Shown here piece after piece: positions 54,270-62,943 of a stretch of 64,000 nucleotides of DNA. Location of the stretch: positions 1,674,001 through 1,738,000 of the forward strand of contig NZ_AP022565.1 of assembly GCF_010727325.1 (NCBI RefSeq). Reading direction: 5' to 3'. The notes under the pieces were generated by a model. It was not told where the DNA came from and searched no databases. It was given only the letters and a program-made list of their open reading frames with translations. The DNA comes from Mycolicibacterium alvei (GTDB lineage: Bacteria; Actinomycetota; Actinomycetes; Mycobacteriales; Mycobacteriaceae). The translations under genes were made by a program, and so were the position numbers. Each line of letters begins with the position of its first letter. Position 1 is the first letter of the stretch.

Positions 54270-56465
54270 TCAGCAGGCTTCCACCTGCACCGGCACCCCC
54301 GTCAGCCAGGACATGCCGGCCAGCGCCTCGATATCGGCCGGATCGCTCGACATCAACTGGTTGACGTTGGCCCCACCCGCCTGATTGGCGATCCGCCAGC
54401 CGCCGTTCCCCCGGTGGCCCCAACCGTGCGGTATCGCGACGGTGCCGCGCACGATGTCATCGGTGAGCGACAGTGCGATGTCGATCTGACCGTAGGGCGA
54501 GCGCACCCGCACCGCGTCGCCGTCGGCGAGGTGACGGGCAGCAGCATCCTCGGTATGCATGAGTGCGCGGTGAATCCTCTTGCCGCGCATGAGCAACGGT
54601 GAATTGTGCAACCAGGAGTTCTCGGAGCGCGGTTCACGCATGCCGATCATGCGCAGCGGGTAACCGTCGGGCTCGGCTCGTCGCGACAGCGCGGTGATCT
54701 CGGAGGCGATGTCCTCGTGTTCGAGCCGGATCCGCCCCTTCGGGTACACCACGACCTCGCCGAGCACGCCGGTACGGATGTTCGGTGCCACCACCACACC
54801 GTGCGGATGCTCTTCGGCCAAGCGGCGGAACGTCAGCCCGCCGCGGCGCAACCCGAAACGGTCACCGCCGTCGGCCATCCGGATCATTCCGTCGATCACC
54901 GGCCGCGGGCTGAGCCGCTTCCCGCGTCGCGTCGCCCGCCTGGCCGCCATCCGCAGCGCGACGAAAACCGGTGTGCGAACCTTCATTCGGCTGATCAGGT
55001 CGACGACGATGTCCCATTCGGTGCGGGCCTGGCCGCGCGGGGCCACCACCGCATCGGTGACCTGACGGAAGGGGGTGGCCTGGAACATCTGGAACGTGAC
55101 CGCGAAGTCGTCACGTTCGTACATCGTCGTCACGGGCAACACGTAGTCGCAGTGTGCGGTGGTCTCGTTGACGTAGAGGTCCAGGCCGACCGAAAGATCC
55201 AACGATTCCAGCGCATTTTCCATCTCGAGGCCGTTGGGGACCGACAGCACCGGATTCCCCGCGCCGATGAACATCGCCCTGACCTGCCGCCGACCGGGTG
55301 TCGTGATCTCCTTGGCCATGAACGCCGCGGGCTCGGCCCCGATGACCAACGGCAGGCCGCCGACCCGGGTGCGCTTGGTGCGATAGCTCCGGCGCAGCGA
55401 GGCGCCCATCGCCATCGATCCCCACCTCTGACCGGGGATACCCAGCGTGCTGAACACACTGCCGCCCGGGGTATCCAGGTTCCCGGCGACGAGATTGACC
55501 GCATCGAGCAGGTAGGTGGTCAGCGTGCCGTTGCGCCCGACGCAGGTGCCCAACCGGCCGTAGACCGCGGCCCGTTCGGTGGCGGCGAGATCGCGGGCCA
55601 ACGCGCGCACGGTGTCCGGGTCGATGCCGGTGTGTTGTCGGGTCCGCTCCGGCGTGAACGGTGCGCACTGCTCTTGCAGCCAGTCCAGGCCCTCGGCCTG
55701 TGTCCGGGCCCGCGCACTGACCAGCCCCTCGGTGAACAGCACCTGCAGGATCGACATCAGCAGATACGCATCGGAATCCGGGATGATCCCGAGCCACTCG
55801 AACTGGGCGGCGGTTTCACTTCGCCGCGGATCGACCACCACGACCCGTCCACCGCGCTTCACGATGTCGTGCATGCGGTCCTTGATCCGCGGTGCGGTGA
55901 GGAAACTGCCGTGCGACACCACCGGATTCGCGCCGAGCATGACCAGCAGATCGGTACGCACCAGGTCCGGGATGGGCACCGGGAACGGTGCGCCGTAGAG
56001 GAACTGGTTGGCCAACAGCCGGCTGCTGGTGTCCTGGGTCGAGGAGCTGAAGAAATGGCTGTCGCCGCCGATACCCTTGGCGAACGCCATCGCGGCGAAC
56101 AGGTGCGAGTAGCTGAAAGCCGCGGGGTTACCCATGTACCAGGCCAGAGCACCCGATCCGTGGCGGCGGTGGATCTCGGTGAGCCGGGCCGCGATGTCGT
56201 CGAGCGCTTCGTCCCAGCTCACCGGTTCAAAGCCGTCCGGAATCCGCTTCATCGGTCGGATGACCCGATCGGGATCGTTGACCACCTCGGTGAACGCGAT
56301 GCCCTTCTGACAGGCGAATCCGGCCGACAGCGGATGGTCCTTGTCAGGCCGCAGGGCGGTCAGGCGGCCGTCCTCGATCGTGGCGATCATCCCGCACAGC
56401 GGCTCACAGATCCGGCAGAACGTGGACTTGGTGTCAGCCGCGGAGTCACCCTTGTGCTCGGTCAC
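54270..56465 (-). CDS. Molybdopterin-dependent oxidoreductase (FdhF/BisC-like), 731 aa
   Basis: The N-terminal 4Fe-4S site reads CRICEPLCG plus a later ACQKG cysteine. Mo-bis-MGD binding segments follow (GANPVVSHG, PRRSETA, NLVAGNLDTPGG, GAGNPVLS, VNETTAHCDYVLP). The Mo ligand position lies in DTSSR, so Ser rather than Cys may bind molybdenum. I chose GTG 56465, because a longer ATG-started form would run through the operator. Oxidation, reduction or hydroxylation of a pathway intermediate is likely. Confidence 0.88.
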   Translation of the reverse strand: MTEHKGDSAADTKSTFCRICEPLCGMIATIEDGRLTALRPDKDHPLSAGFACQKGIAFTEVVNDPDRVIRPMKRIPDGFEPVSWDEALDDIAARLTEIHRRHGSGALAWYMGNPAAFSYSHLFAAMAFAKGIGGDSHFFSSSTQDTSSRLLANQFLYGAPFPVPIPDLVRTDLLVMLGANPVVSHGSFLTAPRIKDRMHDIVKRGGRVVVVDPRRSETAAQFEWLGIIPDSDAYLLMSILQVLFTEGLVSARARTQAEGLDWLQEQCAPFTPERTRQHTGIDPDTVRALARDLAATERAAVYGRLGTCVGRNGTLTTYLLDAVNLVAGNLDTPGGSVFSTLGIPGQRWGSMAMGASLRRSYRTKRTRVGGLPLVIGAEPAAFMAKEITTPGRRQVRAMFIGAGNPVLSVPNGLEMENALESLDLSVGLDLYVNETTAHCDYVLPVTTMYERDDFAVTFQMFQATPFRQVTDAVVAPRGQARTEWDIVVDLISRMKVRTPVFVALRMAARRATRRGKRLSPRPVIDGMIRMADGGDRFGLRRGGLTFRRLAEEHPHGVVVAPNIRTGVLGEVVVYPKGRIRLEHEDIASEITALSRRAEPDGYPLRMIGMREPRSENSWLHNSPLLMRGKRIHRALMHTEDAAARHLADGDAVRVRSPYGQIDIALSLTDDIVRGTVAIPHGWGHRGNGGWRIANQAGGANVNQLMSSDPADIEALAGMSWLTGVPVQVEAC

Positions 56466-56476
56466 TTGGACTACGT

Positions 56477-56495
56477 TACTGTAAGAGTTACAGTT
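56477..56495. promoter_or_regulatory. 19-bp operator, island regulon site 10
   Basis: TACTGTAAGAGTTACAGTT matches at 15 of 16 arm positions. It lies in the 68-bp gap between the molybdopterin oxidoreductase gene and the DUF35-thiolase-amidohydrolase operon. It serves both directions with TACAGT hexamers. Confidence 0.8.
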
Positions 56496-56533
56496 GCTAG
56501 ACATTTTCGGCTGATCACGGAGGAAGCGGACCC

Positions 56534-56959
56534 ATGCAGAAGGCCCTGGCGCCCGAGATCTCGACCTGGCCCGACGCCGAACCCCAGCTGATCGGCAGCC
56601 GCTGCACCGACTGCACGGCCACCACCTTCCCCGCCCAGGCCCGCTGCCCCAAATGCTCCGGCGGCAACACCGAACAGGTGAACCTGCCCCGACGCGGCAC
56701 CGTCATCGCCTGGACCACCCAGGGCTTCCCACCCGGAGCCCCCTACAAGGGCCCCACCGGCAAGGACTTCGTCCCCTTCGGCGTCGGCCTGGTCGAACTC
56801 GCCGACGACACCGGACCCGTCCTGCGCGTCGAAGGCCGCCTCACCGAAAACGACCCCGCCAAACTGCAATTCGGCATGAACGTCGAACTCACCATGATCC
56901 CGTTCACCACCGACGACGAAGGCAACGAAATCGTCACCTTCGCCTTCCAGCCCATCTAG
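56534..56959 (+). CDS. Zn-ribbon/OB-fold (DUF35) protein, 141 aa
   Basis: The N-terminal rubredoxin-like zinc ribbon has C24xxC27 and C38xxC41; an OB-fold follows (GTVIAWTT..., VGLVELADDTGPVLRVEGRL). DUF35 proteins pair with thiolase-fold enzymes, for example ChsH2 with Ltp2 in steroid side-chain cleavage. The next gene is such an enzyme. ATG 56534 follows GGAGGA. Its second half prefers GAA and AAA codons over GAG and AAG, unlike its neighbours. Confidence 0.9.
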   Translation: MQKALAPEISTWPDAEPQLIGSRCTDCTATTFPAQARCPKCSGGNTEQVNLPRRGTVIAWTTQGFPPGAPYKGPTGKDFVPFGVGLVELADDTGPVLRVEGRLTENDPAKLQFGMNVELTMIPFTTDDEGNEIVTFAFQPI

Positions 56960-56970
56960 AGAGGCCGCGC

Positions 56971-58119
56971 ATGACCAACGATGTAGCCATCATCGGCGTC
57001 GGTATCCATCCGTTCGGCCGATTCGAGGGCAAGTCCGCGATGCAGATGGGCGTCGACGCGATCTTCGCCGCCGTCGCCGACGCCGGAGTCGACTGGAAAG
57101 ACATCGGCGCCGCGACCGGCGGCAGTTGGACGGTGGCCAACCCGGACGCCATCGTCGGGATGGTCGGGCTGACCGGCATCCCGTTCACCAACGTGTTCAA
57201 CGCATGTGCCACCGCGGCGAGTGCCACCAAGGCGTGCGCGGACGGAATCCGACTCGGCGACTACGACATCGGCATCGCCGTCGGCCTGGACAAGCACCCG
57301 CGCGGCGCGTTCACCGAGGATCCCGCCCTGGTCGGCATGCCCAGTTGGTACGCGGAGAACGGCCAGTACCTGACCACCCAGTTCTTCGGCATGAAGGCCA
57401 ACCGCTACCTGCACGAGCACAATATCTCGCAGCGCACGCTGGCCAGGGTGGCCAACAAGAACTTCCGCAACGGTGCGCTCAACCCGAACGCGTTCCGGCG
57501 CAAGCCGATCAGCGAGGACGACATCCTCAACTCGACGATGCTCAACTACCCGTTGACCCAGTACATGTTCTGCGCGCCCGACGAGGGTGCGGCCGCGGTC
57601 GTGATGTGCCGTGCCGACATCGCCCACCGCTACACCGACAAGCCGGTGTACCTCAAGGCCGTCGAGGTGCGGACCCGCCGTTACGGCGCCTACGAGGTCA
57701 ACACCACGTGCGCAGCAGTCGAGGAGGACGTGGCACCCACGGTGTACGCCGCTCGCGCCGCGTTCGAAAAGGCCGGGGTGGCACCCGAAGACGTCGACGT
57801 CGTACAACTTCAGGACACCGACGCCGGTGCCGAGATCATCCACATGGCCGAATGCGGCTTCTGCGCCGACGGCGACCAGGAGAAGCTGCTGGTCGACGGC
57901 GCAACCGAGATCGGTGGATCACTACCGGTCAACACCGACGGCGGACTGATCGCCAACGGCGAGCCGATCGGCGCCTCGGGCCTGCGGCAGATCCACGAAC
58001 TCGTGCGGCAGCTGCGCGGCGAAGCCGGCGACCGCCAGGTGCCCGGCAACCCCCGCGTCGGGTTCGCCCAGCTCTACGGCGCACCCGGCACTGCCGGCGC
58101 CACCGTCCTGACCCGCTGA
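56971..58119 (+). CDS. Thiolase-fold (Ltp2/SCPx-like) protein, 382 aa, probable aldolase
   Basis: The thiolase fold is clear: FNACATAAS with C79 at the nucleophile position, and NTDGGLIANGEPIGASGLRQI. The thiolase catalytic His residues are changed: the HDCF motif reads Q281-D-T-D and GHP reads GEP (E331), and the C-terminal Cys motif is missing. This matches the Ltp type of retro-aldolase rather than true thiolase. It follows the DUF35 gene by 11 bp, and the two probably form a complex. C-C cleavage of a CoA thioester side chain is the likely role. Confidence 0.85.
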   Translation: MTNDVAIIGVGIHPFGRFEGKSAMQMGVDAIFAAVADAGVDWKDIGAATGGSWTVANPDAIVGMVGLTGIPFTNVFNACATAASATKACADGIRLGDYDIGIAVGLDKHPRGAFTEDPALVGMPSWYAENGQYLTTQFFGMKANRYLHEHNISQRTLARVANKNFRNGALNPNAFRRKPISEDDILNSTMLNYPLTQYMFCAPDEGAAAVVMCRADIAHRYTDKPVYLKAVEVRTRRYGAYEVNTTCAAVEEDVAPTVYAARAAFEKAGVAPEDVDVVQLQDTDAGAEIIHMAECGFCADGDQEKLLVDGATEIGGSLPVNTDGGLIANGEPIGASGLRQIHELVRQLRGEAGDRQVPGNPRVGFAQLYGAPGTAGATVLTR

Positions 58120-58150
58120 TCTTCATCGCCGGACAAAAGGAACCACAGAC

Positions 58151-59383
58151 ATGACCGAACAGTTCCGGAACGCACCGATTTTCGATGCCGACCAGCACAT
58201 GTACGAGACCGGCGAGGCACTGACGAAGTTCCTGCCGGAGAAGTACTCACGGGCCGTGCAGTACGCGCAGATCGGCCGGCAGACCCGGGTGGTGATCAAC
58301 AACCGGGTCACCGACTTCATCCCCAACCCGACCTTCGAACGCGTCGCGGCACCCGGGGCACACGAGAAGTTCTTCGCCGGGGAGAACACCGACGGTCTGA
58401 CGCTGCGCGAGATGCAGGGCAAGGCCATCGACGCGCCCGCGGCCACCCGCAACCCGGAGGACCGGGTCGCCGAACTCGACCGCCAGGGTGTCGTCGAGGC
58501 GCTGAACTACCCCACCCTGGGCAGCCTGGTCGAGCACTCCAGTGCCGATGACCCGCAGCTGACGCTGGCGATCGTTCACGCCCTCAACCAGTGGATCCTC
58601 GAACACTGGAGCTTCGCCTACGCCGACCGGGTGTTCTCCACACCGATCATCAATCTGTCCGAAGTCGACGCGGCACAACGCGAACTGGCCTGGATCCTGG
58701 AGCGCGGCGCCAAGGTCGCCCTGATCAAACCGGGCCCGGTCAACGGCCTGCACGGCTGGCGTTCGCCTGCCCTGCCGGAATTCGACCCGTTCTGGCGGGA
58801 CGTCGAGGCCGCCGGTCTGCCGATCGTCCTGCACGCCAGCTATCCCCCGCTCGATGACTACGTCAACAAGTGGGAGCCGCCCTACACCCAGAACTTCATG
58901 GCGCAGAGTGCATTCCGCTGGATGGTGTTGGGCCACCGCGAGATCGCCGACATGCTGACCGCGCTGATCTGCCACGGCACCCTGACCCGGTTCCCGAAGC
59001 TGCGCATCGCGAGTGTGGAGAACGGCAGCAGCTGGATCTTCCCGCTGTTCCACGATTTCGCCGACCTGTACAAGAAGATGCCGCAGAACTTCCCCGAGCA
59101 TCCACACGACGTGTTCCGCCGCAACATCTGGGTCAGTCCATTCTGGGAGGGCTGCGTATCCGACGTGGTGGAAACCGTCGGGTGGGACAAGGTGCTGTTC
59201 GGCTCGGACTATCCGCATCCCGAAGGGCTGGCCGAGCCCAAGGGCTTCTGGAAGTACGCCGAGGGCATGGACATCCGTCGCACCTATGACTTCATGGGTG
59301 ACAATGCACGCCGGTTCATGGGCCTGCCGATCGCCAACCCGGATCCGGAAGCCGCCAAACCGCCGGCCCTGACCAGCGCCTAG
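58151..59383 (+). CDS. Amidohydrolase family (ACMSD-like) protein, 410 aa
   Basis: This TIM-barrel protein starts with FDADQHMYE (D-x-x-x-H) and has ALICHGTLTRFPKL with a conserved His, and a late LFGSDYPHPEG with the metal-binding Asp. It resembles the amidohydrolase at 31126 only in fold. It is the third gene of the DUF35-thiolase operon (31 bp gap), which ties it to the CoA-ester cleavage step. Decarboxylation or ring-opening hydrolysis is possible. Confidence 0.9.
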   Translation: MTEQFRNAPIFDADQHMYETGEALTKFLPEKYSRAVQYAQIGRQTRVVINNRVTDFIPNPTFERVAAPGAHEKFFAGENTDGLTLREMQGKAIDAPAATRNPEDRVAELDRQGVVEALNYPTLGSLVEHSSADDPQLTLAIVHALNQWILEHWSFAYADRVFSTPIINLSEVDAAQRELAWILERGAKVALIKPGPVNGLHGWRSPALPEFDPFWRDVEAAGLPIVLHASYPPLDDYVNKWEPPYTQNFMAQSAFRWMVLGHREIADMLTALICHGTLTRFPKLRIASVENGSSWIFPLFHDFADLYKKMPQNFPEHPHDVFRRNIWVSPFWEGCVSDVVETVGWDKVLFGSDYPHPEGLAEPKGFWKYAEGMDIRRTYDFMGDNARRFMGLPIANPDPEAAKPPALTSA

Positions 59384-59412
59384 CTGTTCTTCGCGCTCGA
59401 CGGGGCGGGTGG

Positions 59413-60549
59413 CTACCCGTCCCCGGCAGGGACGCGGACCCGGACCGGAACGTTCTCGTAACCGGCGACGCTGGTCATGGCGACTCGACGCAACCCGTCA
59501 TAGTCGACATCGAACTCGGGCATGAAATCGAGCAGTCGATCAAGCGCGATGCGGCATTCCATCCGGGCCAGTGCCGCACCGAGACAACTGTGGATGCCGT
59601 AGCCGAATCCGAGGTTCTGGGCTTCGGTGCGGTCTCGCTCGATATCGAACCGGCCGGCGTCGTTGAATGCCCGATCGTCGCGGTTCGCCGACGCCTCGAC
59701 CAACATCACGGTGCTATCCGCCGGAATCTGCACGCCGTGTAGTTCGATGGCTCTGGTCGTGGACCGCACTGCGTACTGCGCTGGGGCGTCATATCGGAGG
59801 AGCTCTTCGATCGCGGAAGGTATCAGGCTGCGATCGGCGCGCAGCTTGGCCCACTGATCGGGGTACCGGGAGAACATGACCGCGGCGTTACCAATCAGCT
59901 TGGTGACCGTTTCGGCGCCAGCCCCGCCCAAAAGGATCGCAAACCCGGCGATTTCGACGTCGTCGAGCTTGGTTGACGTGCCGTCCTCGCGTTCCACCTC
60001 CACGGCGATGAGCGAGCTGATCATGTCGTCACGTGGTTCGACCCTGCGCTCCTGGATCAGGTTGAAGATCGCCATGCCGTTCTCCAACATCGCCTGTCGG
60101 CCTTCGTCGGTCATCCCGACCTGACCAGGTTCACGTCGCAACCCGATGTCCTGATTGATCCGGAACGTCTGCCGGAAGTCCTCGGGCACGCCGAGCATGC
60201 CGGTGATCACCTCGACGGGGAAGAGCGCCGAGAAGTCGGCGACCACGTCGAATCCCTCGGGATCGAGCATCGCCAGGTATCGGTCGACGAGTTCGTGCAC
60301 CAGCGCCTCTTGCGCGGCGATGGCGCGAGGCGTGAAAACCTTGTTGACCAGGCTGCGCATCCGGCGGTGTTCGGGCGGATCATTGTCCTTGAGCGCCGCC
60401 GCCACATCGGCATGACGGGTGAGCGCGTAGAAGTCGTATTCCTCGCTGTAGTAGACGGGCGCCTCATCACGCATCCGTTGATAGATCGGATACGGGTCCT
60501 AGAAGTACTCGGCGGAGAACGGGTCGAACACCAGGGTCGCGGGAGTCAC
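59413..60549 (-). pseudogene. Broken cytochrome P450 (frameshift, in-frame TAG and about 30-codon deletion)
   Basis: From 60474 leftwards the frame encodes a P450 with FGYGIHSCLGAALARME (heme loop), LGGAGAETVT (I-helix) and ELLRYDAP (ExxR). Upstream, the same frame encodes a normal P450 start (VFDPFSAEYF, then DPYPIYQRM), but with TAG (60498-60500) between the two blocks. A GTG with a GGAGG site at 60547-60549 only reaches it with a one-base shift in a GGGG run (60540-60543). Residues joined as LKDNDPPEHRR (junction near 60382-60387) lack about 30 codons covering helices B to C. It is therefore a decayed gene, unless sequencing errors explain the first two lesions. Confidence 0.8.
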
Positions 60550-60654
60550 GAATCTACCTCCGGGTCAGGGTAACTCGACGGAAGCCGAACAGTTCGACAG
60601 TCGTCGATCTACTGTTCCGCGAACTTCCACCGCACAGCACCAGAGTGACACTCG

Positions 60655-60669
60655 TTACATATTTTGTAA
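60655..60669. promoter_or_regulatory. AT-rich palindrome upstream of the broken P450
   Basis: TTACATATTTTGTAA is an inverted repeat of TTACA with a 5-bp spacer, in the 137-bp gap between the broken P450 and the acyl-CoA dehydrogenase stop. It is AT-rich for this genome and could be an old promoter or operator. It differs from the 19-bp island operator. Confidence 0.35.
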
Positions 60670-60686
60670 AGAGCGGGGTGACCCGA

Positions 60687-61877
60687 CTACGAAACCTTCG
60701 CCTTGGGCGGTGAGTAGTTCGGCTTGCCCAGCCCGAGCACATGTTGGGCGATCATGTTGCGGAACACCTCGAGCGTGCCACCGTAGATACCGACCAAGGG
60801 CGCGAAGCGGTAGACGTACTCACTGCGGTCGTCTGCTCCCCCGTCGGCTCCGATCGGCAGTGCGGCAACCGATCCCGCGATGTCCATCAGATCCGGGGCG
60901 ATGTCACGCATGGTCTGCGCCAGCGCCACCCGACCGAAAATACTCGGCGAGGACAGTGAGGCCTCCATGCGTGCCACGCTGCGCCCCAGGCGATATGCCA
61001 CCGATCCGTCGTCGATGGCCGCGCGACCACTGACATCTGGAGTGCCCACCAGCGCGGCCACGTTGTCGGCGGCCTCGGCCATGAATCCGGCCTGATGCAT
61101 CATGATCGCGACGTCGGCCAGACCGTCGTCGGCGGCGGCGACCGCCCCGTGCTCGGCATCGAGCGGTTCACGGACCACCGTCCAGCCGCCGTTCACATCG
61201 CCGAGCCGGTACTTGTCGTCGACCCGCACATCGGAGTAGTAGACGATGTTGGTGCGGTCACCGTCGACGGTCCGGATGCCCTGGATCTCGATGCCCTCGG
61301 AGTCCAGAGGCACCAGGAACATGGTCAGGCTCTTGTGCTTCGGCGCTTCCGGATCGGTGTTGGTGATCAGGAAGACGTACTGGCAGTTGTGTGCACCGGT
61401 GGTGAACATCTTGGAACCGTTGATCACCCACTGGCCGCCGTCACGGACGGCGCGGGTCTTGCAGGTGGCCACATCGGAGCCGCCCTCGGGCTCGGTGTAG
61501 CCCAGGCACAACCGCACGGTGCCGTCGAACACCCCGCGCAGCACGTCGTCTCGGATCTCCGGGGAGGCGAACTTCGCGACCGACCGCGCCACCATCGACG
61601 TGGTCCCCCAGGTCACCCACGGCACCTCGGCCCGGCGCTTCTCCAGCTCCCAGATCCGCCTGCGCACCCGGGAAAAGCCGCCGTCGGCCTCGGTCTTCCA
61701 TTCCTTCTCCAGATAACCGGCAGCGCCCAGGGCCAGGTGCGCGCCCTCGTGAAAGTTGTCACCGGTTTCACGGTCGTGGCGGATGACCTCTTCGGTCACG
61801 ACACTCGACAGGAATTCGCGCACTTCGGTGCGGAACGCCTCGTCCTCCGCGGACAGTTCGACTGTTGAGAAATCCAC
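60687..61877 (-). CDS. Acyl-CoA dehydrogenase, 396 aa
   Basis: This ACAD has the FAD-binding segment CLGYTEPEGGSDVATCKTRA, WVINGSKMFTTGAHNC and a C-terminal GIYGGTLEVFRNMIAQHVLGL with the catalytic-base position. GTG 61877 follows AGGGGAACAG. It forms an operon with the second ACAD, 10 bp upstream, and with an amidohydrolase and acyl-CoA synthetase further up. Paired ACADs such as FadE28-FadE29 form alpha2beta2 heterotetramers in steroid side-chain degradation. Confidence 0.92.
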   Translation of the reverse strand: MDFSTVELSAEDEAFRTEVREFLSSVVTEEVIRHDRETGDNFHEGAHLALGAAGYLEKEWKTEADGGFSRVRRRIWELEKRRAEVPWVTWGTTSMVARSVAKFASPEIRDDVLRGVFDGTVRLCLGYTEPEGGSDVATCKTRAVRDGGQWVINGSKMFTTGAHNCQYVFLITNTDPEAPKHKSLTMFLVPLDSEGIEIQGIRTVDGDRTNIVYYSDVRVDDKYRLGDVNGGWTVVREPLDAEHGAVAAADDGLADVAIMMHQAGFMAEAADNVAALVGTPDVSGRAAIDDGSVAYRLGRSVARMEASLSSPSIFGRVALAQTMRDIAPDLMDIAGSVAALPIGADGGADDRSEYVYRFAPLVGIYGGTLEVFRNMIAQHVLGLGKPNYSPPKAKVS

Positions 61878-61887
61878 GTCTGTTCCC

Positions 61888-62943
61888 CTAAACCTTTGTG
61901 ACTTCCCGGCTCTCGCGAGCCGCGACGATCTGAGCAATGCGGACCGCGGTGGCACCCGGGTCACCGCCGGCGAGGGCCCAGCCGCGGGCCCGCACCAGGT
62001 ACGCGGTGGCCGCCGCCTCGGCGGACACCCCCAGTCCACCTTGGACGTGTACCGCCGTGGTGGCAGCCTTGGCGGCCTCCTCGGCCATGAATACGAACGC
62101 CGAGGGGGCCAGTTCCGGCCGCTCGTCGGGCTCGTTGTCGAGGAACCATGCCGCCCGCCGCACCAGGCCCCGCCCGCTCTGGACGGTGATGGCGATGTTG
62201 GCCAGCGGGTGGGAGATACCTTGCAGCGTCCCGATCGGCACACCCAGGGTGTAGCGCGACTTGGCGAACTCGGCGGCGATCGTCATGGTCTCCTCGACCA
62301 GACCCACCAGCGCTGCTGCGGTCAGCAGACGCCATTCGTCCAAGGCCCGTTGGTATTCCGCCAGGGCGCCGGCACCGCTGGCCAACACCACGCGGGTGTC
62401 CGCGGCGGCTGGGTCTACCCACGCCATCGGCAGCTTGCCGATGTTGTCGACCCGGGCCGGGCGCGTCGAGAAGCTCAACTGCACGACGTCGTCGCCGTCG
62501 CGGACGACGATGTGGTCGGCGATCGACGCAGTCGGGATGAGGCGCGGCCCGGTCGGTGCGACCTGCGCGGGATCGAGCGCGATGATCTGGGTGCCCTGCA
62601 CGATCTCTTCGGATTCGCACGCCCCCAGCCTGGCCAGCAACCGCCCCGCCACGACGTGGTCGATCCACGGCACCGGCGCCAGCGACCGACCCAGTTCCTC
62701 GGCCACCAGGGTCAGATCCACCAGTGTCGCGCCGTCGCCGCCGACGGATTCCGGCAGCGCCATGGTGGTGGCGCCCATGGCGCACAACCGTTCCCACAGA
62801 CTCTTGTCGAAGCCTGCCGGTTCGGCCGCACGTACGGTCTCGATGTCGGAGTGCGTCTTGAAGAACTGCCGGTACGCGGTCTGCAGGTCGACGTGGTCCT
62901 CGGTGAGGCTGTAGTCCAGCCTGCGCAGTTCGTAGCGGTCCAT
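61888..62943 (-). CDS. Acyl-CoA dehydrogenase-like subunit, 351 aa
   Basis: The ACAD fold is recognisable (MGATTMALPESVGGDGATLVDLTLVAEELGRSLAPVPW, then FAKSRYTLGVPIGTLQGISHPLANI and VHVQGGLGVSAEA), but the protein is short and the FAD-binding stretch found in its partner is reduced. It is likely the non-catalytic partner of the 60687 gene. The ATG overlaps the amidohydrolase stop in TGATG. Confidence 0.9.
   Translation of the reverse strand: MDRYELRRLDYSLTEDHVDLQTAYRQFFKTHSDIETVRAAEPAGFDKSLWERLCAMGATTMALPESVGGDGATLVDLTLVAEELGRSLAPVPWIDHVVAGRLLARLGACESEEIVQGTQIIALDPAQVAPTGPRLIPTASIADHIVVRDGDDVVQLSFSTRPARVDNIGKLPMAWVDPAAADTRVVLASGAGALAEYQRALDEWRLLTAAALVGLVEETMTIAAEFAKSRYTLGVPIGTLQGISHPLANIAITVQSGRGLVRRAAWFLDNEPDERPELAPSAFVFMAEEAAKAATTAVHVQGGLGVSAEAAATAYLVRARGWALAGGDPGATAVRIAQIVAARESREVTKV

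Noticed and set aside
52052..54364. A 770-codon plus-strand frame opposite the aldehyde dehydrogenase
   Set aside because: It runs antisense to a clear aldehyde dehydrogenase and out of frame through the TetR gene, with no domain.
31082..56495. The 19-bp palindromes as KstR or KstR2 sites
   Set aside because: The sequences do not resemble the KstR or KstR2 motifs I know, and spacing differs.
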